The notes below the pieces were generated by a model, which worked only from the letters and a program-made list of their open reading frames with translations, had not been told where the DNA came from and ran no database searches. The position numbers were made by a program, and so were the translations under genes. Shown piece after piece: positions 22,550-34,267 of a DNA stretch of 64,000 nt. This stretch comes from Agrostemma githago (lineage: Eukaryota > Streptophyta > Magnoliopsida > Caryophyllales > Caryophyllaceae): assembly GCA_958450325.1 (NCBI GenBank), contig OY288261.1, positions 12,553,113 to 12,617,112 of the forward strand. Direction: 5' to 3'. Numbering within the stretch: the first letter of the stretch is position 1; each line of letters begins with the position of its first letter.

Positions 22550-22557
22550 TATAAATA
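22550..22557 (+). promoter_or_regulatory. TATA box of the Ogre-like 5' LTR
   Basis: TATAAATA followed by CCCC, a classic plant core promoter sequence, 516 bp into the LTR. The 3' LTR has lost it through a 391-bp deletion. Confidence 0.7.
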
Positions 22558-23066
22558 CCCCGTCACCGCACAACATTTCACAACTATTTTAAGCCTTCAA
22601 CATCCAAAAACCTTCAACATTTCAGCCACATTTAAGTCACCAATCACTACCATCTCGACATCACCATAAACACATACATTTACACGTATTCCGAGACCGA
22701 AACTCGTAAAAAACTCAAAAGCAATCTGATAAGTGTAGTTTGTAGTGTCTTTTTCACTATGTTTTGGTCCCATTTCCTTGTGGAATCGCTCCTTGGGGAG
22801 CAATTTATGGGTTTCTTATGCTTCCTTTAGTTCGTTTCAGGTTCCCGAGACCGATTTGGGAGAGTTGGAGCGATTCCGACTCTATACATACACATTTTGG
22901 AGCCAACGGAGTAAAGGAACGATGACTCGATGCCTTGGAATCGACCCCGAGACCTTGGGACCCAATCCCGAGCCTCCGAGACCCGATCCCGAGTCCCGAG
23001 AATCGGCAAGAAACCCATGAGAGGCAAGGAAGGACCAAAGAGCTCTTAAGGGAGGCCTACAAGACC

Positions 23067-23187
23067 CATCCCGTTCGGGATGGCCTCATCCCGTTCGGGA
23101 TGGCCTCATCCCGTTCGGGATGGGGTGCGACATTGAGGGTGCTGCTGTGAGCCCGTCCCGGTCGGGACCAACCCGTCCCGGTCGGGA
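23067..23187. promoter_or_regulatory. Palindrome cluster upstream of the Athila LTR TATA box
   Basis: Three CATCCCGTTCGGGATG units spaced 20 bp apart (23067, 23087 and 23107), then two TCCCGGTCGGGA palindromes (23156 and 23176). They end about 55 bp before the TATA-like CATATATATA at 23241. The 3' LTR has two of the first type and four of the second. Confidence 0.65.
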
Positions 23188-23241
23188 CCGTGGACCTGGC
23201 AGCCGCACTCCTTTCTTTTCTTCTCCTTCATTCTTGTACCC

Positions 23242-23250
23242 ATATATATA
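23242..23250 (+). promoter_or_regulatory. TATA-like box of the Athila-like LTR
   Basis: ATATATATA just downstream of the palindrome cluster; conserved in the 3' LTR near 31595. Confidence 0.5.
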
Positions 23251-24302
23251 CTCCCTTCTTGTAATGTTAAGACATCTTATCTTACCCTAGACTCGTTTAA
23301 GCCTCCATTAAGCGTTAAACCCTAGATTAGCATTCCTCTCATTAGTTTAATTCTCTCTTAAATCTATAGATAATTATTGTAATTAGTCTTGGATTAAGGG
23401 ATTCTTGAAGATTGTTCCAAGCTTGACAACCTTGGGATTGTATTTGGGTTTCTCATTAATACAAGTTTTCATCTTTTCTTCATCCTAGTGTTGGTATAAT
23501 CATCTTTACTCTCAATCTTGTTTATTTAATCTTGTTTGAATCTTTTCATATTGTTATTGTTATTGTTCATATTGTTTATGATGAATGTTTGGATGTTAGG
23601 TTTGATTTCTCTTATTATTGTTGTGATTAGCTTGATAATGAGTGAGTAGTTTCTTTGTGGGCTTAGTAGGGGGATTAGGGGTAGATTATGGATGATTAGG
23701 GTTGATTAAGGGGAAAAGGTTACATCTTTGTTGTTAGTCACATTGTGGGCACTCTATGTGTTTGTTGATATGCTTGTGTGAGTTGTAGTGGCCATGCTTC
23801 CCATACTTGTGTTCATCTTCTCATTGATTGCTTATTTTGTGGAAATGTTGAGAATAGTTTAGTCGCGAGAGCGCGGACTAGGGTCTAAGTTGCGAGAGCC
23901 CGGACCCACCTTGACATCGGTCTAAGTTGCGAGAGCCCGGACCGACTCTAGCGATTAGGAGACACCTATACCCTTGATCACCCCAATTACCCTTCTACTC
24001 CTATGAACCCGACCTACCCCACTTTCTTCCATATTTGAGTTCATCTCCTTAGTTAGCCATCGTTCTTCTAGTTTATTTATTAGTTCAATCATTAGCTTAG
24101 TCATACTTCTCCTCCACCATTAGTTTTCCTTTTATCGTCTCTTTGTGTTTCTTTGGTAGCATAGTCTCGTTTGTAGGCCGACATAGTCTAAGCCTTGATA
24201 TACCGTCCTCGTGGATACGATCCCGACTTACCCTAGCTACCCACTAGGTGTAATCGGTAGTTTATTGACGGTTAGGGACGTGACAAATCCCTACCACCAA
24301 TT

Positions 24303-24321
24303 TGGCGCCGTTGCCGGGGAC
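24303..24321 (+). promoter_or_regulatory. Primer-binding site of the Athila-like element
   Basis: TGGCGCCGTTGCCGGGGAC, three bases inside the 5' LTR; the standard Athila sequence. Confidence 0.92.
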
Positions 24322-24525
24322 GGTGCATTGTTTAGACTTAGTTTGCTTATTTCTAGACTTAGTTACCCTTCTTTGTGCTCTCCCATCTTCTCTTGTGAAT
24401 ATTTTCTAGTTTCTCTTCTCTTCTTAGCTTTCTTTTCTCTTTGTCTCTAGTTGTGCTTGTTTATTGTCGTTGCCTAGTGCCCATAAAGCACTAGGTGTTC
24501 TCACGTTTGTTCTAGTGTGTAGTGT

Positions 24526-27500
24526 ATGCCTAGGAGGGGAGGCGACTTCTATCTCTTTAATCCAGAGCCGGAGAGACTCTTTCGAGCCTTTCGCCAACGG
24601 ACGATTAACCGGGTTAGAATCTCTCAACCGAGTGCGAGCAATACTCATCAAGGGCAAGCTCAAGGAGCCGACTTTAGCGAGTCACCTTGAGAGACGGCCG
24701 GAGGGACCTTCATCAATCCCTTCAGTAATTCTTCTTCTCCTAGTTCCCCCTCTTCATCTACATCAACACCGTCTACACCACCATCTTCTCTCTTATATCC
24801 AAGAATGCCGAAGTTTTCATCTCACTCCACTTTCACGGAAGATGTCTTGCCGGGACCGAGTGCATTGCCGGAAGCCTATACCGGGAATTTTGTGGCAAAG
24901 ACTCAATTTATCCAACTTGTGGAGAGGAGCCCATTTAGTGGTTTGCCCACCGAAGACCCGCACCAACATATGGAGACCTTCTCCGATTATTGTGACGCTA
25001 TATCTCAAACCGGGGTTATTCAAGATCAAATTCGTTGGGTACTTTTCCCGTTCTCTCTTATTGGAAAAGCGAAGCAATGGATCATGAGTCTCGATAGGGC
25101 AACCATGGGTATCGACACTTGGAAAAAGCTTGCCTTGGCGTTCTACCAAAAGTTTTACCCTCCGGAAAAGACCAATTTGCTTAGGGCCTCCATCACCGGT
25201 TTCCAACAAAGGGATGAAGAGGGCCTTTATGAAGCTTGGGAGCGGTTTAAGTCTTTGGTAAGATCGTGCCCTCATCATGGACTCTCGCAATGGTTCTTGG
25301 TGCAACAATTTTGGAATGGTCTTTATGAGGACTCGAGAGCTATTCTTAACATGGGCTCCAATGGTAGGTTCACCGAGGTCGATGACGACCAAACTTGGGC
25401 GAGAATCGAAGAGATGGCGGTGCATAATTCGCAATACTCTAGGCCTAGGAAGGCACATCGAGGAGGCATGCATGAGGTTGATGCTATCACTAAGTTAAGC
25501 ATTGACCTTGGAGCTCAATTGAAAACACACATGGAGACTATTGACAAGAAGCTCCAAAGCCACCTCAACCAAGTCCAAGGCACTAGTTCCTCCCACCATC
25601 AACCGATTCAAGAAGTGAATGCTTTGGGGTTCGCACCTCCTACACCTTACTTTGGGATGTGTGATACTTGTGGAATCGTTGGTCATGATCCTATGCATTG
25701 TAGAGGAAGTATTGAGCAAGTGAACGCCTTTCAAGCGTTCAAGCAAGGTGCCTCCTACTCTAATCAATACCAAGCTTCCAATCAAGTCCCTCAACAACAA
25801 GCACTTCAACATCAACAACAACATCGTCCCTATGTTCCATCTCCCTTACGGGACAACAATGAAATTTACCAAGGTTATGTGGGTAACCAAAGACCCTTCA
25901 ACAATTTCAAGCAAAATAACCAAGACAACTTCAACAAAAAGCAAGGGTTCCAATAAGGGAACTTCAATCAAGGTGGTTTCCAAGGAAACCAAAATTTTCA
26001 AGGGTACCAAAACCACAACCATGGCAACAATCAAGGCCATCATCAAGGCAACTTTCATGGGTTCCAAGGGAACCATCATCAACAACAAGGTAATTCTCAA
26101 GGGTTCCAAGGGAACCGTCAACAAGCAACTCAAAATCAACAACAACAAAGCAAGCCTAGGAGCCGGTCTCCTACTCATGATTATGGCATTCCTCTCGCCA
26201 TCACCGATACTCCACATAATCCAGCATCCCCACCTCGGGATTTTGACATTCAAAAGACTTTGATGGAAATGCAAAGGAGTAATTAAGATATGCAAAAGAA
26301 TACTCAAGATGTTCAAAAATGTCAAATGGATATGTCAAGAACCCAACAAGAGCTCTTTGCTTATGTTCAAGGGGAAAATGCGGTAAGAGATGCTCGTATG
26401 AAGATGCTTGAAACTCAAGTATCTCAACTTGCTTCGGGGAGCTCCTCAAGACAAAAGGGGCAACTACCTTCTCAAGGTGAAACACCGACATTTGAGCACG
26501 TAAATGCTATCACCACAAGGAGAGGTACATCTTATGACTCCCTTCCATATCCTAGTGAGCAAGAGCCAATGCAAGAACCGACAATGGAAATGGCATCTCC
26601 GACTCAAGGAGAACCAAGCTTTGATAATCCAACGGAGGAACAAGTTTTATGGGAAGTTGAAAAACCCCAAGAAGACAACCCTCCCCCACTTCAAGAGAAA
26701 AACAAGGGTAAAGGGAAAGTGTCAAGTGAGGAGTCCACCCATATTGAGCAAAACAAGGTTCAGATCAAGTTGCCTTTCCCATCAAGGCAAATGAAGACTA
26801 AGATGGACACTCAATACGACAAGTTCCTTAGTATTGTGAAGAAATTGGATGGTAGTGTCCCGTTTACCGAGTTACTTACCCAAATCCCGGCATATGGTAA
26901 ATTCATGAAAGAAATCTTGGCTAGGAAGAGGTCCATCGACAAGGAAGAGACGGTAACGTTCACTAGGGTGGTTAGCGAGCTTATTCAAGGTTCCACGCTT
27001 CCAAAGTTGAAGGATCCGGGTAGTTTCTCTATCCCATGCACCATAGGCAATTACAAGATCGAGAGAGCTATGTGTGATTTGGGTGCGAGTGTGAGCATTA
27101 TTCCCTACACCATTTGTGAGCGATTAGAGATGAAGGAGTTGAGATGTACATCCATTACATCTTGAAAGAAATCTTGGCTAGGAAGAGGTCCATCGACAAG
27201 GAAGAGACGGTAACGTTCACTAGGGTGGTGAGCGAGCTTATTCAAGGTTCCACGCTTCCAAAGTTGAAGGATCCGGGTAGTTTCTCTATCCCATGCACCA
27301 TAGGCAATTACAAGATCGAGAGAGCTATGTGTGATTTGGGTGCGAGTGTGAGCATTATTCCATACACCATTTGTGAGCGATTAGGGATGAAGGAGTTGAG
27401 ATGTACATCCATTACTCTCCAAATGGCCGATAAATCTCTTAACCGACCATTGGGAATGCTAGAGGATGTGCCGGTACGAATAGGGAAATTCTTCATTCCG

Positions 27501-27686
27501 GTCGACTTCATCGTGCTTGATATGCCGGAAGATGCCAACACTCCCATCATCCTTGGGCGCCCATTTCTACACACCGCGGGTGCCATGATCGATGTGAAGA
27601 ACGGTAGGATCACATTTGAGTTAGGCGAGGAAAGGATAGTATTCGACCTCCAAGGTAACACTTCGCCTACTAAGGATGAGTCATGA
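24526..27686 (+). pseudogene. Athila-like gag-protease with nonsense codons and a tandem duplication
   Basis: One frame from ATG 24526 (MPRRGGDFYLFNPEPERLF) to about 27164, interrupted by TGA 24688, TAA 25954 and TAA 26284. Gag core: FSGLPTEDPHQHMETFSDYC, FPFSLIGKAKQWIMSL, FYQKFYPPEKTN, then a zinc knuckle CDTCGIVGHDPMHC. A Gln/Asn-rich and a Glu/Pro-rich linker follow. The protease part has MCDLGASVSIIPYTIC (the Athila DLGAS form) and IILGRPFLHTAG. A 257-bp segment (26906-27162) is repeated directly at 27163-27419; 257 is not a multiple of 3, so the first copy ends in a stop and the second restarts the reading. Ends at TGA 27684. No RT follows. Confidence 0.88.
26906..27419 (+). repeat. 257-bp direct tandem duplication inside the protease region
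   Basis: Two copies with period 257 bp, starting TGAAAGAAATCTTGGC, differing at only a few positions (for example GGTTAGCGAG/GGTGAGCGAG and TTAGAGATG/TTAGGGATG). The duplicated unit includes the protease active-site codons. Confidence 0.9.
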
Positions 27687-27689
27687 AAT

Positions 27690-28084
27690 ATGATCCAAGC
27701 CAAGAAAGACATCGATCTAGGGGGTGAACCGGGACAAAACTTGAAGAAGTATTCCTATGTACTTGAGGATGATGACTCCGATTTGGAGGAAGATGAGTGC
27801 CCAAATCATGGGCTTGATGACAAGTTGAAAAGCAAGGAGAAGGTGAGCCTCCGTTGGAGCCACATGAGGATCGTTGGACGTTTGGGTATATCCCGAAGGA
27901 TCGCAAGTACAAGTTCAAGCCATTGAACTTAGTAGATCGGGATGCCCCGGGAACGTCAATGCAAGGTCATGAAGAGCCTTGGTTTGTGGACGGTTATATC
28001 TCGAGCCTAATTGAAGACTTTGCTAGGGCCTTTGACTTGTTCTTACGTGCCCTCGAAGGAGATGGAGTTAGTTATGGGGGATGA
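27690..28084 (+). pseudogene. Acidic C-terminal remnant downstream of the protease
   Basis: Two overlapping short frames (27690-27926 and 27854-28084) continue the coding character: LEDDDSDLEEDECPNHG in one, WTFGYIPKDRKYKFKPLNL and DFARAFDLFLRALEGDG in the other. In complete Athila elements the region between protease and RT lies here. I see no RT motif, so this is the last trace of polyprotein before the deleted part. Confidence 0.5.
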
Positions 28085-31057
28085 AAAAGATTGAAGAAAG
28101 CACCATCTCTGTTTGACGAAGTTCCACAAGAACCGTCTCATTGTATATATCTCTTTATTGTAATTGCTTTGGATTTTTGTGAATTCTTGTTATTTGGATT
28201 GATTGATGAGCGTTGTGAGGGAGGGAGTTTGATGTGTGTTTGAGTATTGTTTGATAGGTGAAGTGAGAATGCTTCCTCTAGAAGAATGGCTACGATAGAG
28301 CTTGGGTTGTAAGCACGAGGATCGGGTTTTTGAAGCTTGGAGCAAGCTTTTGGGATTGTGGAAGGTGAAGATGACCCATCCCGACCGGGAAGAGGCGTCC
28401 CGACCGGGACGGGCTTGGCATCCGGACCGGGAGGGAGTCATCCCGATCGGGATGGGGGTGCACAAATTCGAGCTCACTGGAGGTCCATCCCGACCGGGAA
28501 GGAAGCGTCCCGACCGGGACGGGTGAGACATCCCGAACGGGACCGATCATCCCGACCGGGACGGGCACCTGCTCCCCCTTTGTGTTTCTTCTTCGCAAAT
28601 CGAGTCCACCCAACCGTTTTATGCCCCCTCCCAACCTCCCTAGCTACCCTAGCCTTATCATATGCCCCATGTACTTCATTGTCATGCCCTCACTCCATTT
28701 CCTATCCACTTTACACCGACTCTCACATAAAATCCCACCCCTTACCATTACTATCTCTACCGTGAGTTCTTCTTGAGTGTGAAGCGAGATGGCAACCGAG
28801 AAGATAAGCGACGAGCCTCTAATGATCATCGAGACGATGGAGCAAGTGAGTTACTAGCCGCTCGGTTTGGGTAACTATCCTTACTTTTCCGTCTTTTTAT
28901 CGCTTGTCTTTCATTGTTTGCCCCCTTCCCTTGAGTCATGGTATCTAGGGGCCTTCGAGGCCGTAGTATGGTTGCTCCCGACTCCCGACGACGTGATTAC
29001 GCCGAGAGTCAATCGATTAATCCAAGTATACAAGATTTTCACCACTTTTTAGGAGTTAGTCGGATTTGGACGGAATCCGGGCTAGGTGACTTGATTACAC
29101 CTAGCCCTCCCCTCCCATTTCCTTTTATTTCCTTCTTTTTATTTTTCTTCCCCCTTCCATATCTTTTCTTGTCTCGGCCCATGGTGACTTGATTACACCC
29201 CGGCCGGACGCTTTCTACCCTTTTCTCCATCTTTTCTTTTTGATTTTTAGCTTTATTTTCGTAGTTTCTTTTCTTTTCTTTTTCTTTTGTCTCTCCGCAC
29301 ACTACGATTGAGCATATGAGGACATTGCTCGGTTTAAGTGTGAGGGAGCGATATTCTAGTATAGTTAGTTTTATTTTCTTAGTTTTTCGAAAAATCTTTG
29401 AAAAAACCCTAAAAATTTGAAATTTTTTCACAAAAATCAAAAAGATTTTCTTTTGTGTGTTCTCCTTTTGTGTCTTTGTGTCGTGTATTTGTTTTGTTTC
29501 GTGTGTTTGCCCTCTCTTCCTTATAGGTTACTTAGTCACCATTGTTTGGAAAGCTTTGAAGACATCCGGTAACATCTTCTAACCCTCTTTCCCTATTTAT
29601 TCCTTGTGACGTTTGGAGGAGGTTGTGTTGAGGTGTGCTCGGGTGGAGCTTGTACATGCTTGTGGTTGATTTGGTGATATGTTTGGAAGTCTGGGGTGGT
29701 GTTTGTTTGTTCATGTTTTGTTTTTGTTGCCCTTTGTTTCTTTTTCTTTCGTTTTCATATTGTCTTTGTTTTGTGTGTAGTTGTGTCTTGTGTGTATAAA
29801 GGTTTTCGAAAACCCGGTTTAGAGGCTAGTGTGTGAGTGTGTACTTTCCCTTCCTAGTAGTATAAATCGAGTCTTGGACTTTACTCTAGTAGAATGACCT
29901 TAAATCAATGATTTCGTTGGTCCTTTACCTTGAGTCCACCTAGCCTACTAGGGATTTACTACGGGATTTGCACTTTTGACCATTATGACCACCCACGGTG
30001 TGAAAAGGCCTTGGTTACCGAGTCTCGTCCCCTAGGTGACCGTGTTTAGAATTGTTTTGATTAGTCCAAGTTCTCCACTTTTTGTGGGTTTGAAGGGAAG
30101 GGCCCGTCCCGACTTACCCATTCACCTACCTCCTACACATCTCCACACAATAAATTGCAAATTGTTGATTTCTACCTTTCTTGTTATACAATGAAAATGC
30201 CAAAAAGCCAAATCTTGCCAAAAAGGGCAAAGAAAAGAAAAGAAAAAAAAAATGAAAGAAAGAAAAGAAATGAAGAAAAAGAAAAGGCACAAAAGCCAAA
30301 AAGAAAATAGAAAAGAAGAAAAAGAATGGCATGACAAAACAAAGCAAATATGTCAAAAAGAAAGAAAATGCCAAAAGAAAACCCGTCTCACAAAAAGAAA
30401 TCCCCACAAAAATAAGCCTTTTTCCGACTTTTGCCGTGATGAGCCTACCAAAGGACCGAGTCCCTAGGAAGGATGATAGCGGCATTAGTCGGTCTTCCCT
30501 CATTTTGCATGTTTTCCACCTTTTTACTTGGACTAGTTAGGCGGTTTTGGACACGGGACGACCCTCTTGGCCCACGCTAAAAGGGGCGGGGCCTCACTTA
30601 CCTACAGTGTCGACTAACACCGTGGTTCTTCACTTTTCCACTCCGCCGATCGTCCCGTAGTACATTTCTAGAAAGTTAGGAGGACCTAGGTAAGTTACCA
30701 ACGTTTTTGTTGCTTTATCGTCATACTATTAGGGTTTAGTCCACCTTGATTTGTATTGCTAGCTTGGGAACGTTGTCACTTACCTCGAGTCCTAAACTGG
30801 TGCTTCTTTCACCACTTTAGAGGGAAGTGGTATTTCTTTTGTTTTGGGTGCAACCGTCTAAGTGTTTGTTTGTGTGTTTTGTGTCCGGTTGCATCCGCGG
30901 TTTTGTCGCAAGACCCGACTTGCCTTGCGGAGTGCACTTTTCCTCTAAGTGCACTCGCGTGAGTTGAAAGGGCGTAGGGTGCGCTAATACCCATTCGGCT
31001 AGTATAGTAGTTAGTATGTGCTTACTCGAGGGCGAGTAAGGGTTAAGTGTGGGGAGT
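28085..31057. other. Non-coding 3' region of the Athila-like element
   Basis: Contains a cluster of about eight CCCGACCGGGA-type palindromes (28376-28565), a T-rich stretch (29100-29500), a polypurine-like CGGTTTAAGTGTGAGGGAGC at about 29330, an A/G-rich tract (30190-30420), and the polypurine tract TTAAGTGTGGGGAGT (31043-31057) before the 3' LTR. Short frames here, including an Arg/Pro/Gly-rich one over the palindromes, have no recognisable domain. Confidence 0.6.
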
Positions 31058-33037
31058 TGATAAGTGTAGTTTGTAGTGCCTTTTTCACTATGTTTTGGTC
31101 CCATTTCCTTGTGGAATTGCTCCTTGGGGAGCGATTTATGGGTTTCTTATGCTTTCTTTAGTTCGTTTCAGGTTCCCGAGACCGATTTGGGAGAGTTGGA
31201 GCGATTCCGACTCTATACATACACATTTTGGAGCCAACGGAGTAAAGGAACGATGACTCGATGCCTTGGAATCGACCCCGAGACCTTGGGACCCAATCTC
31301 GAGCCTCCGAGACCCGATCCCGAGTCCCGAGAATCGGCAAGAAACCCATGAGAGGCAAGGAGGGACCAAAGAGCTCTTAAGGGAGGCCTACAAGACCCAT
31401 CCCGTTCGGGATGGCCTCATCCCGTTCGGGATGGGGTGCGACATTGAGGGTGCTGCTGTGAGCCCGTCCCGGTCGGGACCAACCCGTCCCGGTCGGGATG
31501 ACAGGCCGTCCTGGTCGGGACCAACCCGTCCCGGTCCGGACCGTGGACCTGGCAGCCGCACTCCTTTCTTTTCTTCTCCTTCATTCTTGTACCCATATAT
31601 ATACTCCCTTCTTGTAATGTTAAGACATCTTATCTTACCCTAGACTAGTTTAAGCCTCCATTAAGCATTAAACCCTAGATTAGCATTCCTCTCATTAGTT
31701 TAATTCTCTATTAAATCTTTAGATAATTATTGTAATTAGTCTTGGATTAAGGGATTCTTGAAGATTGTTCCAAGCTTGACAACCTTGGGATTGTATTTGG
31801 GTTTCTCATTAATACAAGTTTTCATCTTTTCTTCATCCTAGTGTTAGTATAATCATCTTTACTCTCAATCTTGTTTATTTAATCTTGTTTGAATCTTTTC
31901 ATATTGTTATTGTTATTGTTCATATTGTTTATGATGAATGTTTGGATGTTAGGTTTGATTTCTCTTATTATTGTTGTGATTAGCATGATAATGACTGAGT
32001 AGTTTCTTTGTGGGGTTAGTAGGGGGATTAGGGGTAGATTATGGATGATTAGGGTTGATTAAGGGGAAAAGGTTACATCTTTGTTGTTAGTCACATTGTG
32101 GGCACTCTATGTAGGGCTGTTCAGCAAACGGACCGGACCGTTGAAACGGACCTGCCCGGACCGGTTTGTCCAGACCGGACCGGACCGGCCACCCTTAGGT
32201 CCGGTCCTCGGGTTCGATATTTGGGGCAATCGGTCCCCGGTCTGAACCGGTCCAGACCCGCGGGTATCCCGGTCTAACCCGGTCCAGACCGGCTGTCACC
32301 GGAAATTAAAAAAAAAAATGCGAGCTGCCGAGCTGTTATTCTGTATTTCTGTTAAGATATCTGCAGATTACGTAATATACCAGAAATCCAAAATTAGGAA
32401 TTAGCAATAGCAATTAGCAAAGATCTTGATTCTTGATAGAGAAATATATCAAATTTTGAAATTTGAATGATAAAATATAATCCTTATATCTTAAACTACT
32501 CCCTAATAATAAGGAATGAAATATAATTACTCAATTAGTATATTTATTTATTACCTAGACTAAATTACTGATTACCTCATATACTGAATTACTGAATAGC
32601 CCTATTACTGATATACCAATACCATAATACCAATATACCTTCATTCCTCCATATACGTTCCCTTTGTTTCAATTCTTTCAAATATTAGATTAATTCATCC
32701 TTGATTCCTTTCTCTACATCTTCTTTGTTCACCAAGACACCAAGTCGGCAAGTCGCATAGCATAGGTAATTCATCCTTTCTCTAATCTCTGCTGTATTGC
32801 CTGTATATATGTCGCCTCTGCTTTTTGCGTTCTGCCTTTCTCTGTATGCCTTTCTGGCTTTCTCTGTAATTCATCCTCGACTTATCCCTTTGTATACTTG
32901 TACGCCTGTATGTTGCAGTGTCCTCTGACCTCTGTTTTGGCGTCCGGACTCCGGCGTCCTCTGTTTTTATTTAGGGGATTTTCTTTTTTTACTTCCTCTG
33001 TTTTATTATTAATAGACTACTAAGTAGTAAGTACTAG

Positions 33038-34267
33038 TTAGATTGGTAGGATTATAGGAGTAGGAGTAAGATAAAGTAGAGATGTCAGTATGTATGTGGG
33101 GCGGTGGGGAGTTGGGGTCCTTGGGGAATGGGGACTATGGTTTATTGGTTTGTGTTTGTGAATTGGGGCCACTGCAGTTTGTTTTTTCATGCATAATCCA
33201 GGGGGTAGATTATAAGGAGTGAGAATCACCGGCCAACAGGAGTACGACTTACCAAATTGACCGTATGGTGTAAAGCCATCTGTGCAGAGTCCAAGTCTGA
33301 CATTACGAGGCTCACTAGCAAACTCCGGAAACATATAATCTAGATGCTTCCAAGCCTCACTGTCACTTGGATGAGCCATGGTCCCTGGTACACGTGGATT
33401 TTCTATATGCCATCTCATTTCTTTTGCGATGTTCTTGGTTGCATATAAACGTTGCAACCTTGGTGCTATAGGGAGATAGGTTAAGACTTTGAAAGGTATG
33501 TCTGCCCCACTAAAAGTTTTCTTCTTGTATCTATCTTTTCCACACTTCTTACATTTATCAAGCATGGAGTCTTCTTTCCAAAATAGCATGCATCCGTCCT
33601 GACATGAATGGATCCTATCATGGGGCATTTGAAGGCCCCTAAGCAACCTTTTAGTGTCGTAAAATGTGCGAGTCATCAAATTATCTCGTGGAATGATATC
33701 CTCAATCAAAGCAGCTATCTTATCTAAACTTCTTTCCGGTAGGTTGTCCTCACATTTAATGTTAATCATCCTAGAAGCTACTTCTAGCAATGATGACTCA
33801 CATCCACGATACAGAGGTGTCTCGGCGGCCTCTAACATTTCAAAAAATTCTTTCTGATCATGGTGGGGGCTTTCTTCTTCACCCAAAGGAGAATCCTCGA
33901 CACGGTCGAACATTATGTCTCCAAATGCATCTACTATCATCTCCCAATAAGGTTGGTCGATGAAAGCATTAGTGTTTGTTGAAGTACTAGGATTACTAAT
34001 AAAAGAAAAGGGTTCTCCATGGCACATCCAATTAGTATAACCAGGCGTAAACCCTTTGCTATAGAGATGCTCTTTCACCTGATACTCATTCAAGTACTTC
34101 AAATTTTCACACTTCACACATGGACATCTAAGAATCTGATGTGTCTTGTATTCTTCTTGTTCCTTAGCATATAGAATAAAATCATCCACCCCAAGTATAA
34201 ACTCATACTTAACTTTGTTTCTATCGTCTACCCTTTCGTACATCCATTTTCTTTCGGTATTCGTCAT
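33038..34267 (-). pseudogene. Truncated CACTA (En/Spm-like) transposase, N-terminal part
   Basis: ATG at 34267. The first 100 residues (MTNTERKWMYERV, CPCVKCENLKYLNE, HLYSKGFTPGYTNW) form the transposase-associated zinc domain of CACTA TnpD-type proteins. The start of the Transposase_21 domain follows: CGKDRYKKKTFS, PIAPRLQRLYATKNIAKEMRWH, LGLCTDGFTPYGQFGKSYSCWPVIL, including the first catalytic Asp region. Homology ends at LPPGLCMKK (about 33180); the remaining 50 residues are unrelated Pro/His/Thr-rich translation of other sequence. More than half of the transposase is missing, so it is non-functional. Confidence 0.85.

Larger units (their letters stand above)
22034..22726 (+). repeat. Ogre-like 5' LTR, first part
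   Basis: 693 bp from TGTAGACACC to GCAATC, where the Athila-like element inserted. It contains the CG-centred palindromes and the TATA box listed below. The matching second part starts at 40231. Confidence 0.92.
22727..24299 (+). repeat. Athila-like 5' LTR
   Basis: 1573 bp. It differs from the 3' LTR by about six transitions in the first 310 bp and fewer later, about 1% overall, and by the number of palindromic repeats at 23067-23187. Confidence 0.92.

Noticed and set aside
28337..28765. Arg/Pro/Gly-rich frames over the palindrome cluster
   Set aside because: Produced by CCCGACCGGGA repeats read in frame; no homology, and frames exist on both strands.
29318..29350. A second 3' LTR start after the polypurine-like tract at about 29330
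   Set aside because: No TG...CA LTR sequence matching 22727 follows; the real 3' LTR starts at 31058.
30126..30503. Phe/Leu-rich, membrane-like frame on the minus strand
   Set aside because: Antisense translation of an A/G-rich tract; low-complexity artefact typical of Athila 3' regions.
33038..33180. C-terminal 50 residues of the CACTA frame as a real protein end
   Set aside because: They do not resemble Transposase_21; the frame simply runs past the truncation point.
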